Positions 48,071 to 62,413 of a stretch of 64,000 nt of DNA are shown here, in pieces. The stretch's first letter is position 1, and each line of letters starts with the position of its first letter. Source of the DNA: Metridium senile (lineage: Eukaryota; Cnidaria; Anthozoa; Actiniaria; Metridiidae). Where the stretch lies: the NCBI GenBank assembly GCA_949775045.1, contig OX459105.1, positions 7,805,240 to 7,869,239 of the forward strand, given 5' to 3'. The translations under genes were made by a program, and so were the position numbers. Below the pieces are notes generated by a model, which was given only the letters and a program-made list of their open reading frames with translations, ran no database searches and was not told the origin of the DNA.

Positions 48071-51000
48071 AGGCTTTCTGATAAAAGCGAAATATTCTAT
48101 TTAGGAAAAACCACAAAATCATACCCAGAATGCCCTATAGACTACCATAGGGGTCTCTAAAAGTCGTTAAAAAAAATCAGGGTTTTCAACTCAAACTGAT
48201 CGCTTAGACCCCCAGAACAATGTCTAGAAATATCTAAGCTTTCTGATAAAACCGAAAAATTCTATTCAGGAAAAACTAGAAAATCATACCCAGAATGCCT
48301 TATGGCCTTTGGAATTTGTCAAAAATGTGTCAAAACAATCGGGATTTTCAACTCAAACTGATCGTTAGGACACCGAGAACAGTGTCTAGAAATATCTAAG
48401 CTTTCTGATAAAACCGAAAAATTCTATTCAGGAAAAACTACAAAATCATACCCAGAATGCCTTATGGCCTATGGAATTTGTCAAAAATGTGTCAAAACAA
48501 TCGGGGTTTTCGACTCAAACTGATCGTTAGGACACCGAGAACAGTGTCTAGAAATATCTAAGCTTTCTGATAAAACCGAAATATTCTACTTAGGAAAAAC
48601 CACAAAATCATACCCAGAATGCCCTATAGACTACCATAGGGGTCTCTAAAAGTCGTTAAAAAAAATCGGGGTTTTCGACTCAAACTGATCGCTTAGACCC
48701 CCAGAACAATGTCTAGAAATATCTAAGCTTTCTGATAAAACCGAAAAATTCTATTCAGGAAAAACTACAAAATCATACCCAGAATGCCTTATGGCCTTTG
48801 GAATTTGTCAAAAATGTGTCAAAACAATCGGGGTTTTCGACTCAAACTGATCGTTAGGACACCGAGAACAGTGTCTAGAAATATCTAAGCTTTCTGATAA
48901 AACCGAAATATTCTATTGAGGAAAAACCACAAAATCATACCCAGAATGCCCTATAGACTACCATAGGGGTCTCTAAAAGTCGTTAAAAAAAATCGGGGTT
49001 TTCGACTCAAACTGATCGCTTAGACCCCCAGAACAATGTCTAGAAATATCTAAGCTTTCTGATAAAACCGAAAAATTCTATTCAGGAAAAACTACAAAAT
49101 CATACCCAGAATGCCTTATGGCCTTTGGAATTTGTCAAAAATGTGTCAAAACAATCGGGGTTTTCGACTCAAACTGATCGTTAGGACACCGAGAACAGTG
49201 TCTAGAAATATCTAAGCTTTCTGATAAAACCGAAATATTCTATTGAGGAAAAACCACAAAATCATACCCAGAATGCCCTATAGACTACCATAGGGGTCTC
49301 TAAAAGTCGTTAAAAAAAATCGGGGTTTTCGACTCAAACTGATCGCTTAGACCCCCAGAACAATGTCTAGAAATATCTAAGCTTTCTGATAAAACCGAAA
49401 AATTCTATTCAGGAAAAACTACAAAATCATACCCAGAATGCCTTATGGCCTTTGGAATTTGTCAAAAATGTGTCAAAACAATCGGGATTTTCGACTCAAA
49501 CTGATCGTTAGGATCCCGAGAACAATGTCTAGAAATATCTAAGCTTTCTGATAAAACCGAAATATTCTATTTAGGAAAAACCACAAAATCATACCCAGAA
49601 TGCCCTATAGACTACCATAGGGGTCTCTAAAAGTCGTTAAAAAAAATCGGGGTTTTCGACTCAAACTGATCGCTTAGACCCCCAGAACAATGTCTAGAAA
49701 TATCTAAGCTTTCTGATAAAACCGAAAAATTCTATTCAGGAAAAACTAGAAAATCATACCCAGAATGCCTTATGGCCTTTGGAATTTGTCAAAAATGTGT
49801 CAAAACAATCGGGATTTTCGACTCAAACTGATCGTTAGGATCCCGAGAACAATGTCTAGAAATATCTAGGCTTTCTGATAAAAGCGAAATATTCTATTTA
49901 GGAAAAACCACAAAATCATACCCAGAATGCCCTATAGACTACCATAGGGGTCTCTAAAAGTCGTTAAAAAAAATCAGGGTTTTCAACTCAAACTGATCGC
50001 TTAGACCCCCAGAACAATGTCTAGAAATATCTAAGCTTTCTGATAAAACCGAAAAATTCTATTCAGGAAAAACTAGAAAATCATACCCAGAATGCCTTAT
50101 GGCCTTTGGAATTTGTCAAAAATGTGTCAAAACAATCGGGATTTTCAACTCAAACTGATCGTTAGGACACCGAGAACAGTGTCTAGAAATATCTAAGCTT
50201 TCTGATAAAACCGAAAAATTCTATTCAGGAAAAACTACAAAATCATACCCAGAATGCCTTATGGCCTATGGAATTTGTCAAAAATGTGTCAAAACAATCG
50301 GGGTTTTCGACTCAAACTGATCGTTAGGACACCGAGAACAGTGTCTAGAAATATCTAAGCTTTCTGATAAAACCGAAATATTCTACTTAGGAAAAACCAC
50401 AAAATCATACCCAGAATGCCCTATAGACTACCATAGGGGTCTCTAAAAGTCGTTAAAAAAAATCGGGGTTTTCGACTCAAACTGATCGCTTAGACCCCCA
50501 GAACAATGTCTAGAAATATCTAAGCTTTCTGATAAAACCGAAAAATTCTATTCAGGAAAAACTACAAAATCATACCCAGAATGCCTTATGGCCTTTGGAA
50601 TTTGTCAAAAATGTGTCAAAACAATCGGGGTTTTCGACTCAAACTGATCGTTAGGACACCGAGAACAGTGTCTAGAAATATCTAAGCTTTCTGATAAAAC
50701 CGAAATATTCTATTGAGGAAAAACCACAAAATCATACCCAGAATGCCCTATAGACTACCATAGGGGTCTCTAAAAGTCGTTAAAAAAAATCGGGGTTTTC
50801 GACTCAAACTGATCGCTTAGACCCCCAGAACAATGTCTAGAAATATCTAAGCTTTCTGATAAAACCGAAAAATTCTATTCAGGAAAAACTACAAAATCAT
50901 ACCCAGAATGCCTTATGGCCTTTGGAATTTGTCAAAAATGTGTCAAAACAATCGGGATTTTCGACTCAAACTGATCGTTAGGATCCCGAGAACAATGTCT

Positions 51001-53950
51001 AGAAATATCTAGGCTTTCTGATAAAAGCGAAATATTCTATTTAGGAAAAACCACAAAATCATACCCAGAATGCCCTATAGACTACCATAGGGGTCTCTAA
51101 AAGTCGTTAAAAAAAATCAGGGTTTTCAACTCAAACTGATCGCTTAGACCCCCAGAACAATGTCTAGAAATATCTAAGCTTTCTGATAAAACCGAAAAAT
51201 TCTATTCAGGAAAAACTAGAAAATCATACCCAGAATGCCTTATGGCCTTTGGAATTTGTCAAAAATGTGTCAAAACAATCGGGATTTTCAACTCAAACTG
51301 ATCGTTAGGACACCGAGAACAGTGTCTAGAAATATCTAAGCTTTCTGATAAAACCGAAAAATTCTATTCAGGAAAAACTACAAAATCATACCCAGAATGC
51401 CTTATGGCCTATGGAATTTGTCAAAAATGTGTCAAAACAATCGGGGTTTTCGACTCAAACTGATCGTTAGGACACCGAGAACAGTGTCTAGAAATATCTA
51501 AGCTTTCTGATAAAACCGAAATATTCTACTTAGGAAAAACCACAAAATCATACCCAGAATGCCCTATAGACTACCATAGGGGTCTCTAAAAGTCGTTAAA
51601 AAAAATCGGGGTTTTCGACTCAAACTGATCGCTTAGACCCCCAGAACAATGTCTAGAAATATCTAAGCTTTCTGATAAAACCGAAAAATTCTATTCAGGA
51701 AAAACTACAAAATCATACCCAGAATGCCTTATGGCCTTTGGAATTTGTCAAAAATGTGTCAAAACAATCGGGGTTTTCGACTCAAACTGATCGTTAGGAC
51801 ACCGAGAACAGTGTCTAGAAATATCTAAGCTTTCTGATAAAACCGAAATATTCTATTGAGGAAAAACCACAAAATCATACCCAGAATGCCCTATAGACTA
51901 CCATAGGGGTCTCTAAAAGTCGTTAAAAAAAATCGGGGTTTTCGACTCAAACTGATCGCTTAGACCCCCAGAACAATGTCTAGAAATATCTAAGCTTTCT
52001 GATAAAACCGAAAAATTCTATTCAGGAAAAACTACAAAATCATACCCAGAATGCCTTATGGCCTTTGGAATTTGTCAAAAATGTGTCAAAACAATCGGGG
52101 TTTTCGACTCAAACTGATCGTTAGGACACCGAGAACAGTGTCTAGAAATATCTAAGCTTTCTGATAAAACCGAAATATTCTATTGAGGAAAAACCACAAA
52201 ATCATACCCAGAATGCCCTATAGACTACCATAGGGGTCTCTAAAAGTCGTTAAAAAAAATCGGGGTTTTCGACTCAAACTGATCGCTTAGACCCCCAGAA
52301 CAATGTCTAGAAATATCTAAGCTTTCTGATAAAACCGAAAAATTCTATTCAGGAAAAACTACAAAATCATACCCAGAATGCCTTATGGCCTTTGGAATTT
52401 GTCAAAAATGTGTCAAAACAATCGGGATTTTCGACTCAAACTGATCGTTAGGATCCCGAGAACAATGTCTAGAAATATCTAAGCTTTCTGATAAAACCGA
52501 AATATTCTATTTAGGAAAAACCACAAAATCATACCCAGAATGCCCTATAGACTACCATAGGGGTCTCTAAAAGTCGTTAAAAAAAATCGGGGTTTTCGAC
52601 TCAAACTGATCGCTTAGACCCCCAGAACAATGTCTAGAAATATCTAAGCTTTCTGATAAAACCGAAAAATTCTATTCAGGAAAAACTAGAAAATCATACC
52701 CAGAATGCCTTATGGCCTTTGGAATTTGTCAAAAATGTGTCAAAACAATCGGGATTTTCGACTCAAACTGATCGTTAGGATCCCGAGAACAATGTCTAGA
52801 AATATCTAGGCTTTCTGATAAAAGCGAAATATTCTATTTAGGAAAAACCACAAAATCATACCCAGAATGCCCTATAGACTACCATAGGGGTCTCTAAAAG
52901 TCGTTAAAAAAAATCAGGGTTTTCAACTCAAACTGATCGCTTAGACCCCCAGAACAATGTCTAGAAATATCTAAGCTTTCTGATAAAACCGAAAAATTCT
53001 ATTCAGGAAAAACTAGAAAATCATACCCAGAATGCCTTATGGCCTTTGGAATTTGTCAAAAATGTGTCAAAACAATCGGGATTTTCAACTCAAACTGATC
53101 GTTAGGACACCGAGAACAGTGTCTAGAAATATCTAAGCTTTCTGATAAAACCGAAAAATTCTATTCAGGAAAAACTACAAAATCATACCCAGAATGCCTT
53201 ATGGCCTATGGAATTTGTCAAAAATGTGTCAAAACAATCGGGGTTTTCGACTCAAACTGATCGTTAGGACACCGAGAACAGTGTCTAGAAATATCTAAGC
53301 TTTCTGATAAAACCGAAATATTCTACTTAGGAAAAACCACAAAATCATACCCAGAATGCCCTATAGACTACCATAGGGGTCTCTAAAAGTCGTTAAAAAA
53401 AATCGGGGTTTTCGACTCAAACTGATCGCTTAGACCCCCAGAACAATGTCTAGAAATATCTAAGCTTTCTGATAAAACCGAAAAATTCTATTCAGGAAAA
53501 ACTACAAAATCATACCCAGAATGCCTTATGGCCTTTGGAATTTGTCAAAAATGTGTCAAAACAATCGGGGTTTTCGACTCAAACTGATCGTTAGGACACC
53601 GAGAACAGTGTCTAGAAATATCTAAGCTTTCTGATAAAACCGAAATATTCTATTGAGGAAAAACCACAAAATCATACCCAGAATGCCCTATAGACTACCA
53701 TAGGGGTCTCTAAAAGTCGTTAAAAAAAATCGGGGTTTTCGACTCAAACTGATCGCTTAGACCCCCAGAACAATGTCTAGAAATATCTAAGCTTTCTGAT
53801 AAAACCGAAAAATTCTATTCAGGAAAAACTACAAAATCATACCCAGAATGCCTTATGGCCTTTGGAATTTGTCAAAAATGTGTCAAAACAATCGGGGTTT
53901 TCGACTCAAACTGATCGTTAGGACACCGAGAACAGTGTCTAGAAATATCT
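48071..53950. repeat. Alternating 11-mer and 7-mer higher-order repeats
   Basis: The marker ATCTAGGC followed by AAATCAGGGTTTTCAACTC occurs at 48071, 49868, 51011 and 52808, with spacings 1797, 1143, 1797. These equal 5.5 and 3.5 dimers, each carrying one extra A monomer. The pair forms a 2,940-bp super-repeat seen about twice. Unequal exchange between 7- and 11-monomer registers is the likely source. Confidence 0.8.
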
Positions 53951-56900
53951 AAGCTTTCTGATAAAACCGAAATATTCTATTGAGGAAAAACCACAAAATC
54001 ATACCCAGAATGCCCTATAGACTACCATAGGGGTCTCTAAAAGTCGTTAAAAAAAATCGGGGTTTTCGACTCAAACTGATCGCTTAGACCCCCAGAACAA
54101 TGTCTAGAAATATCTAAGCTTTCTGATAAAACCGAAAAATTCTATTCAGGAAAAACTACAAAATCATACCCAGAATGCCTTATGGCCTTTGGAATTTGTC
54201 AAAAATGTGTCAAAACAATCGGGATTTTCGACTCAAACTGATCGTTAGGATCCCGAGAACAATGTCTAGAAATATCTAAGCTTTCTGATAAAACCGAAAT
54301 ATTCTATTTAGGAAAAACCACAAAATCATACCCAGAATGCCCTATAGACTACCATAGGGGTCTCTAAAAGTCGTTAAAAAAAATCGGGGTTTTCGACTCA
54401 AACTGATCGCTTAGACCCCCAGAACAATGTCTAGAAATATCTAAGCTTTCTGATAAAACCGAAAAATTCTATTCAGGAAAAACTAGAAAATCATACCCAG
54501 AATGCCTTATGGCCTTTGGAATTTGTCAAAAATGTGTCAAAACAATCGGGGTTTTCGACTCAAACTGATCGTTAGGACACCGAGAACAGTGTCTAGAAAT
54601 ATCTAAGCTTTCTGATAAAACCGAAATATTCTATTGAGGAAAAACCACAAAATCATACCCAGAATGCCCTATAGACTACCATAGGGGTCTCTAAAAGTCG
54701 TTAAAAAAAATCGGGGTTTTCGACTCAAACTGATCGCTTAGACCCCCAGAACAATGTCTAGAAATATCTAAGCTTTCTGATAAAACCGAAAAATTCTATT
54801 CAGGAAAAACTAGAAAATCATACCCAGAATGCCTTATGGCCTTTGGAATTTGTCAAAAATGTGTCAAAACAATCGGGGTTTTCGACTCAAACTGATCGTT
54901 AGGACACCGAGAACAGTGTCTAGAAATATCTAAGCTTTCTGATAAAACCGAAATATTCTATTGAGGAAAAACCACAAAATCATACCCAGAATGCCCTATA
55001 GACTACCATAGGGGTCTCTAAAAGTCGTTAAAAAAAATCGGGGTTTTCAACTCAAACTGATCGCTTAGACCCCCAGAACAATGTCTAGAAATATCTAAGC
55101 TTTCTGATAAAACCGAAAAATTCTATTCAGGAAAAACTACAAAATCATACCCAGAATGCCTTATGGCCTTTGGAATTTGTCAAAAATGTGTCAAAACAAT
55201 CGGGATTTTCGACTCAAACTGATCGTTAGGATCCCGAGAACAATGTCTAGAAATATCTAAGCTTTCTGATAAAACCGAAATATTCTATTTAGGAAAAACC
55301 ACAAAATCATACCCAGAATGCCCTATAGACTACCATAGGGGTCTCTAAAAGTCGTTAAAAAAAATCGGGGTTTTCGACTCAAACTGATCGCTTAGACCCC
55401 CAGAACAATGTCTAGAAATATCTAAGCTTTCTGATAAAACCGAAAAATTCTATTCAGGAAAAACTAGAAAATCATACCCAGAATGCCTTATGGCCTTTGG
55501 AATTTGTCAAAAATGTGTCAAAACAATCGGGGTTTTCGACTCAAACTGATCGTTAGGACACCGAGAACAGTGTCTAGAAATATCTAAGCTTTCTGATAAA
55601 ACCGAAATATTCTATTGAGGAAAAACCACAAAATCATACCCAGAATGCCCTATAGACTACCATAGGGGTCTCTAAAAGTCGTTAAAAAAAATCGGGGTTT
55701 TCGACTCAAACTGATCGCTTAGACCCCCAGAACAATGTCTAGAAATATCTAAGCTTTCTGATAAAACCGAAAAATTCTATTCAGGAAAAACTAGAAAATC
55801 ATACCCAGAATGCCTTATGGCCTTTGGAATTTGTCAAAAATGTGTCAAAACAATCGGGGTTTTCGACTCAAACTGATCGTTAGGACACCGAGAACAATGT
55901 CTAGAAATATATAAGCTTTCTGATAAAACCGAAATATTCTATTTAGGAAAAACCACAAAATCATACCCAGAATGCCCTATAGACTACCATAGGGGTCTCT
56001 AAAAGTCGTTAAAAAAAATCGGGGTTTTCGACTCAAACTGATCGCTTAGACCCCGAGAACAATGTCTAGAAATATCTAACCTTTCTGATAAAACCGAAAA
56101 ATTCTATTCAGGAAAAACTACAAATTCATACCCAGAATGCCTTATGGCCTTTGGAATTTGTCAAAAATGTGTCAAAACAATCGGGATTTTCGACTCAAAC
56201 TGATCGTTAGGATCCCGAGAACAGTGTCTAGAAATATCTAAGCTTTCTGATAAAACCGAAATATTCTATTTAGGAAAAACCACAAAATCATACCCAGAAT
56301 GCCCTATAGACTACCATAGGGGTCTCTAAAAGTCGTTAAAAAAAATCGGGGTTTTCGACTCAAACTGATCGCTTAGACCCCCAGAACAATGTCTAGAAAT
56401 ATCTAAGCTTTCTGATAAAACCGAAATATTCTATTCAGGAAAAACTACAAAATCATACCCAGAATGCCTTATGGCCTTTGGAATTTGTCAAAAATGTGTC
56501 AAAACAATCGGGATTTTCGACTCAAACTGATCGTTAGGATCCCGAGAACAATGTCTAGAAATATCTAAGCTTTCTGATAAAACCGAAATATTCTATTTAG
56601 GAAAAACCACAAAATCATACCCAGAATGCCCTATAGACTACCATAGGGGTCTCTAAAAGTCGTTAAAAAAAATCGGGGTTTTCGACTCAAACTGATCGCT
56701 TAGACCCCCAGAACAATGTCTAGAAATATCTAAGCTTTCTGATAAAACCGAAAAATTCTATTCAGGAAAAACTAGAAAATCATACCCAGAATGCCTTATG
56801 GCCTTTGGAATTTGTCAAAAATGTGTCAAAACAATCGGGGTTTTCGACTCAAACTGATCGTTAGGACACCGAGAACAGTGTCTAGAAATATCTAAGCTTT

Positions 56901-59900
56901 CTGATAAAACCGAAATATTCTATTGAGGAAAAACCACAAAATCATACCCAGAATGCCCTATAGACTACCATAGGGGTCTCTAAAAGTCGTTAAAAAAAAT
57001 CGGGGTTTTCGACTCAAACTGATCGCTTAGACCCCCAGAACAATGTCTAGAAATATCTAAGCTTTCTGATAAAACCGAAAAATTCTATTCAGGAAAAACT
57101 AGAAAATCATACCCAGAATGCCTTATGGCCTTTGGAATTTGTCAAAAATGTGTCAAAACAATCGGGGTTTTCGACTCAAACTGATCGTTAGGACACCGAG
57201 AACAATGTCTAGAAATATATAAGCTTTCTGATAAAACCGAAATATTCTATTTAGGAAAAACCACAAAATCATACCCAGAATGCCCTATAGACTACCATAG
57301 GGGTCTCTAAAAGTCGTTAAAAAAAATCGGGGTTTTCGACTCAAACTGATCGCTTAGACCCCGAGAACAATGTCTAGAAATATCTAACCTTTCTGATAAA
57401 ACCGAAAAATTCTATTCAGGAAAAACTACAAATTCATACCCAGAATGCCTTATGGCCTTTGGAATTTGTCAAAAATGTGTCAAAACAATCGGGATTTTCG
57501 ACTCAAACTGATCGTTAGGATCCCGAGAACAGTGTCTAGAAATATCTAAGCTTTCTGATAAAACCGAAATATTCTATTTAGGAAAAACCACAAAATCATA
57601 CCCAGAATGCCCTATAGACTACCATAGGGGTCTCTAAAAGTCGTTAAAAAAAATCGGGGTTTTCGACTCAAACTGATCGCTTAGACCCCCAGAACAATGT
57701 CTAGAAATATCTAAGCTTTCTGATAAAACCGAAATATTCTATTCAGGAAAAACTACAAAATCATACCCAGAATGCCTTATGGCCTTTGGAATTTGTCAAA
57801 AATGTGTCAAAACAATCGGGATTTTCGACTCAAACTGATCGTTAGGATCCCGAGAACAATGTCTAGAAATATCTAAGCTTTCTGATAAAACCGAAATATT
57901 CTATTTAGGAAAAACCACAAAATCATACCCAGAATGCCCTATAGACTACCATAGGGGTCTCTAAAAGTCGTTAAAAAAAATCGGGGTTTTCGACTCAAAC
58001 TGATCGCTTAGACCCCCAGAACAATGTCTAGAAATATCTAAGCTTTCTGATAAAACCGAAAAATTCTATTCAGGAAAAACTACAAAATCATACCCAGAAT
58101 GCCTTATGGCCTTTGGAATTTGTCAAAAATGTGTCAAAACAATCGGGGTTTTCGACTCAAACTGATCGTTAGGATCCCGAGAACAATGTCTAGAAATATC
58201 TAAGCTTTCTGATAAAACCGAAATATTCTATTTAGGAAAAACCACAAAATCATACCCAGAATGCCCTATAGACTACCATAGGGGTCTCTAAAAGTCGTTA
58301 AAAAAAATCGGGGTTTTCGACTCAAACTGATCGCTTAGACCCCCAGAACAATGTCTAGAAATATCTAAGCTTTCTGATAAAACCGAAAAATTCTATTCAG
58401 GAAAAACTACAAAATCATACCCAGAATGCCTTATGGCCTTTGGAATTTGTCAAAAATGTGTCAAAACAATCGGGGTTTTCGACTCAAACTGATCGTTAGG
58501 ACACCGAGAACAGTGTCTAGAAATATCTAAGCTTTCTGATAAAACCGAAATATTCTATTGAGGAAAAACCACAAAATCATACCCAGAATGCCCTATAGAC
58601 TACCATAGGGGTCTCTAAAAGTCGTTAAAAAAAATCGGGGTTTTCGACTCAAACTGATCGCTTAGACCCCCAGAACAATGTCTAGAAATATCTAAGCTTT
58701 CTGATAAAACCGAAAAATTCTATTCAGGAAAAACTACAAAATCATACCCAGAATGCCTTATGGCCTTTGGAATTTGTCAAAAATGTGTCAAAACAATCGG
58801 GGTTTTCGACTCAAACTGATCGTTAGGACACCGAGAACAGTGTCTAGAAATATCTAAGCTTTCTGATAAAACCGAAATATTCTATTGAGGAAAAACCACA
58901 AAATCATACCCAGAATGCCCTATAGACTACCATAGGGGTCTCTAAAAGTCGTTAAAAAAAATCGGGGTTTTCGACTCAAACTGATCGCTTAGACCCCCAG
59001 AACAATGTCTAGAAATATCTAAGCTTTCTGATAAAACCGAAAAATTCTATTCAGGAAAAACTAGAAAATCATACCCAGAATGCCTTATGGCCTTTGGAAT
59101 TTGTCAAAAATGTGTCAAAACAATCGGGATTTTCGACTCAAACTGATCGTTAGGATCCCGAGAACAATGTCTAGAAATATCTAAGCTTTCTGATAAAACC
59201 GAAATATTCTATTTAGGAAAAACCACAAAATCATACCCAGAATGCCCTATAGACTACCATAGGGGTCTCTAAAAGTCGTTAAAAAAAATCGGGGTTTTCG
59301 ACTCAAACTGATCGCTTAGACCCCCAGAACAATGTCTAGAAATATCTAAGCTTTCTGATAAAACCGAAAAATTCTATTCAGGAAAAACTAGAAAATCATA
59401 CCCAGAATGCCTTATGGCCTTTGGAATTTGTCAAAAATGTGTCAAAACAATCGGGGTTTTCGACTCAAACTGATCGTTAGGACACCGAGAACAGTGTCTA
59501 GAAATATCTAAGCTTTCTGATAAAACCGAAATATTCTATTGAGGAAAAACCACAAAATCATACCCAGAATGCCCTATAGACTACCATAGGGGTCTCTAAA
59601 AGTCGTTAAAAAAAATCGGGGTTTTCAACTCAAACTGATCGCTTAGACCCCCAGAACAATGTCTAGAAATATCTAAGCTTTCTGATAAAACCGAAAAATT
59701 CTATTCAGGAAAAACTACAAAATCATACCCAGAATGCCTTATGGCCTTTGGAATTTGTCAAAAATGTGTCAAAACAATCGGGATTTTCGACTCAAACTGA
59801 TCGTTAGGACACCGAGAACAGTGTCTAGAAATATCTAAGCTTTCTGATAAAACCGAAAAATTCTATTCAGGAAAAACTACAAAATCATACCCAGAATGCC

Positions 59901-62413
59901 TTATGGCCTTTGGAATTTGTCAAAAATGTGTCAAAACAATCGGGATTTTCGACTCAAACTGATCGTTAGGATCCCGAGAACAATGTCTAGAAATATCTAA
60001 GCTTTCTGATAAAACCGAAATATTCTATTTAGGAAAAACCACAAAATCATACCCAGAATGCCCTATAGACTACCATAGGGGTCTCTAAAAGTCGTTAAAA
60101 AAAATCGGGGTTTTCGACTCAAACTGATCGCTTAGACCCCCAGAACAATGTCTACAAATATCTAAGCTTTCTGATAAAACCGAAAAATTCTATTCAGGAA
60201 AAACTAGAAAATCATACCCAGAATGCCTTATGGCCTTTGGAATTTGTCAAAAATGTGTCAAAACAATCGGGGTTTTCGACTCAAACTGATCGTTAGGACA
60301 CCGAGAACAGTGTCTAGAAATATCTAAGCTTTCTGATAAAACCGAAATATTCTATTGAGGAAAAACCACAAAATCATACCCAGAATGCCCTATAGACTAC
60401 CATAGGGGTCTCTAAAAGTCGTTAAAAAAAATCGGGGTTTTCGACTCAAACTGATCGCTTAGACCCCCAGAACAATGTCTAGAAATATCTAAGCTTTCTG
60501 ATAAAACCGAAAAATTCTATTCAGGAAAAACTAGAAAATCATACCCAGAATGCCTTATGGCCTTTGGAATTTGTCAAAAATGTGTCAAAACAATCGGGAT
60601 TTTCGACTCAAACTGATCGTTAGGACACCGAGAACAGTGTCTAGAAATATCTAAGCTTTCTGATAAAACCGAAATATTCTATTTAGGAAAAACCACAAAA
60701 TCATACCCAGAATGCCCTATAGACTACCATAGGGGTCTCTAAAAGTCGTTAAAAAAAATCGGGGTTTTCGACTCAAACTGATCGCTTAGACCCCCAGAAC
60801 AATGTCTAGAAATATCTAAGCTTTCTGATAAAACCGAAAAATTCTATTCAGGAAAAACTACAAAATCATACCCAGAATGCCTTATGGCCTTTGGAATTTG
60901 TCAAAAATGTGTCAAAACAATCGGGATTTTCGACTCAAACTGATCGTTAGGATCCCGAGAACAATGTCTAGAAATATCTAAGCTTTCTGATAAAACCGAA
61001 ATATTCTATTTAGGAAAAACCACAAAATCATACCCAGAATGCCCTATAGACTACCATAGGGGTCTCTAAAAGTCGTTAAAAAAAATCGGGGTTTTCGACT
61101 CAAACTGATCGCTTAGACCCCCAGAACAATGTCTAGAAATATCTAAGCTTTCTGATAAAACCGAAAAATTCTATTCAGGAAAAACTAGAAAATCATACCC
61201 AGAATGCCTTATGGCCTTTGGAATTTGTCAAAAATGTGTCAAAACAATCGGGGTTTTCGACTCAAACTGATCGTTAGGACACCGAGAACAGTGTCTAGAA
61301 ATATCTAAGCTTTCTGATAAAACCGAAATATTCTATTTAGGAAAAACCACAAAATCATACCCAGAATGCCCTATAGACTACCATAGGGGTCTCTAAAAGT
61401 CGTTAAAAAAAATCGGGGTTTTCGACTCAAACTGATCGCTTAGACCCCGAGAACAATGTCTAGAAATATCTAAGCTTTCTGATAAAACCGAAAAATTCTA
61501 TTCAGGAAAAACTACAAATTCATACCCAGAATGCCTTATGGCCTTTGGAATTTGTCAAAAATGTGTCAAAACAATCGGGATTTTCGACTCAAACTGATCG
61601 TTAGGATCCCGAGAACAATGTCTAGAAATATCTAAGCTTTCTGATAAAACCGAAATATTCTATTTAGGAAAAACCACAAAATCATACCCAGAATGCCCTA
61701 TAGACTACCATAGGGGTCTCTAAAAGTCGTTAAAAAAAATCGGGGTTTTCGACTCAAACTGATCGCTTAGACCCCCAGAACAATGTCTAGAAATATCTAA
61801 GCTTTCTGATAAAACCGAAAAATTCTATTCAGGAAAAACTAGAAAATCATACCCAGAATGCCTTATGGCCTTTGGAATTTGTCAAAAATGTGTCAAAACA
61901 ATCGGGATTTTCGACTCAAACTGATCGTTAGGATCCCGAGAACAATGTCTAGAAATATCTAAGCTTTCTGATAAAACCGAAATATTCTATTTAGGAAAAA
62001 CCACAAAATCATACCCAGAATGCCCTATAGACTACCATAGGGGTCTCTAAAAGTCGTTAAAAAAATCGGGGTTTTCGACTCAAACTGATCGCTTAGACCC
62101 CCAGAACAATGTCTACAAATATCTAAGCTTTCTGATAAAACCGAAAAATTCTATTCAGGAAAAACTACAAAATCATACCCAGAATGCCTTATGGCCTTTG
62201 GAATTTGTCAAAAATGTGTCAAAACAATCGGGGTTTTCGACTCAAACTGATCGTTAGGACACCGAGAACAGTGTCTAGAAATATGTAAGCTTTCTGATAA
62301 AACCGAAATATTCTATTGAGGAAAAACCACAAAATCATACCCAGAATGCCCTATAGACTACCATAGGGGTCTCTAAAAGTCGTTAAAAAAAAATCGGGGT
62401 TTTCAACTCAAAC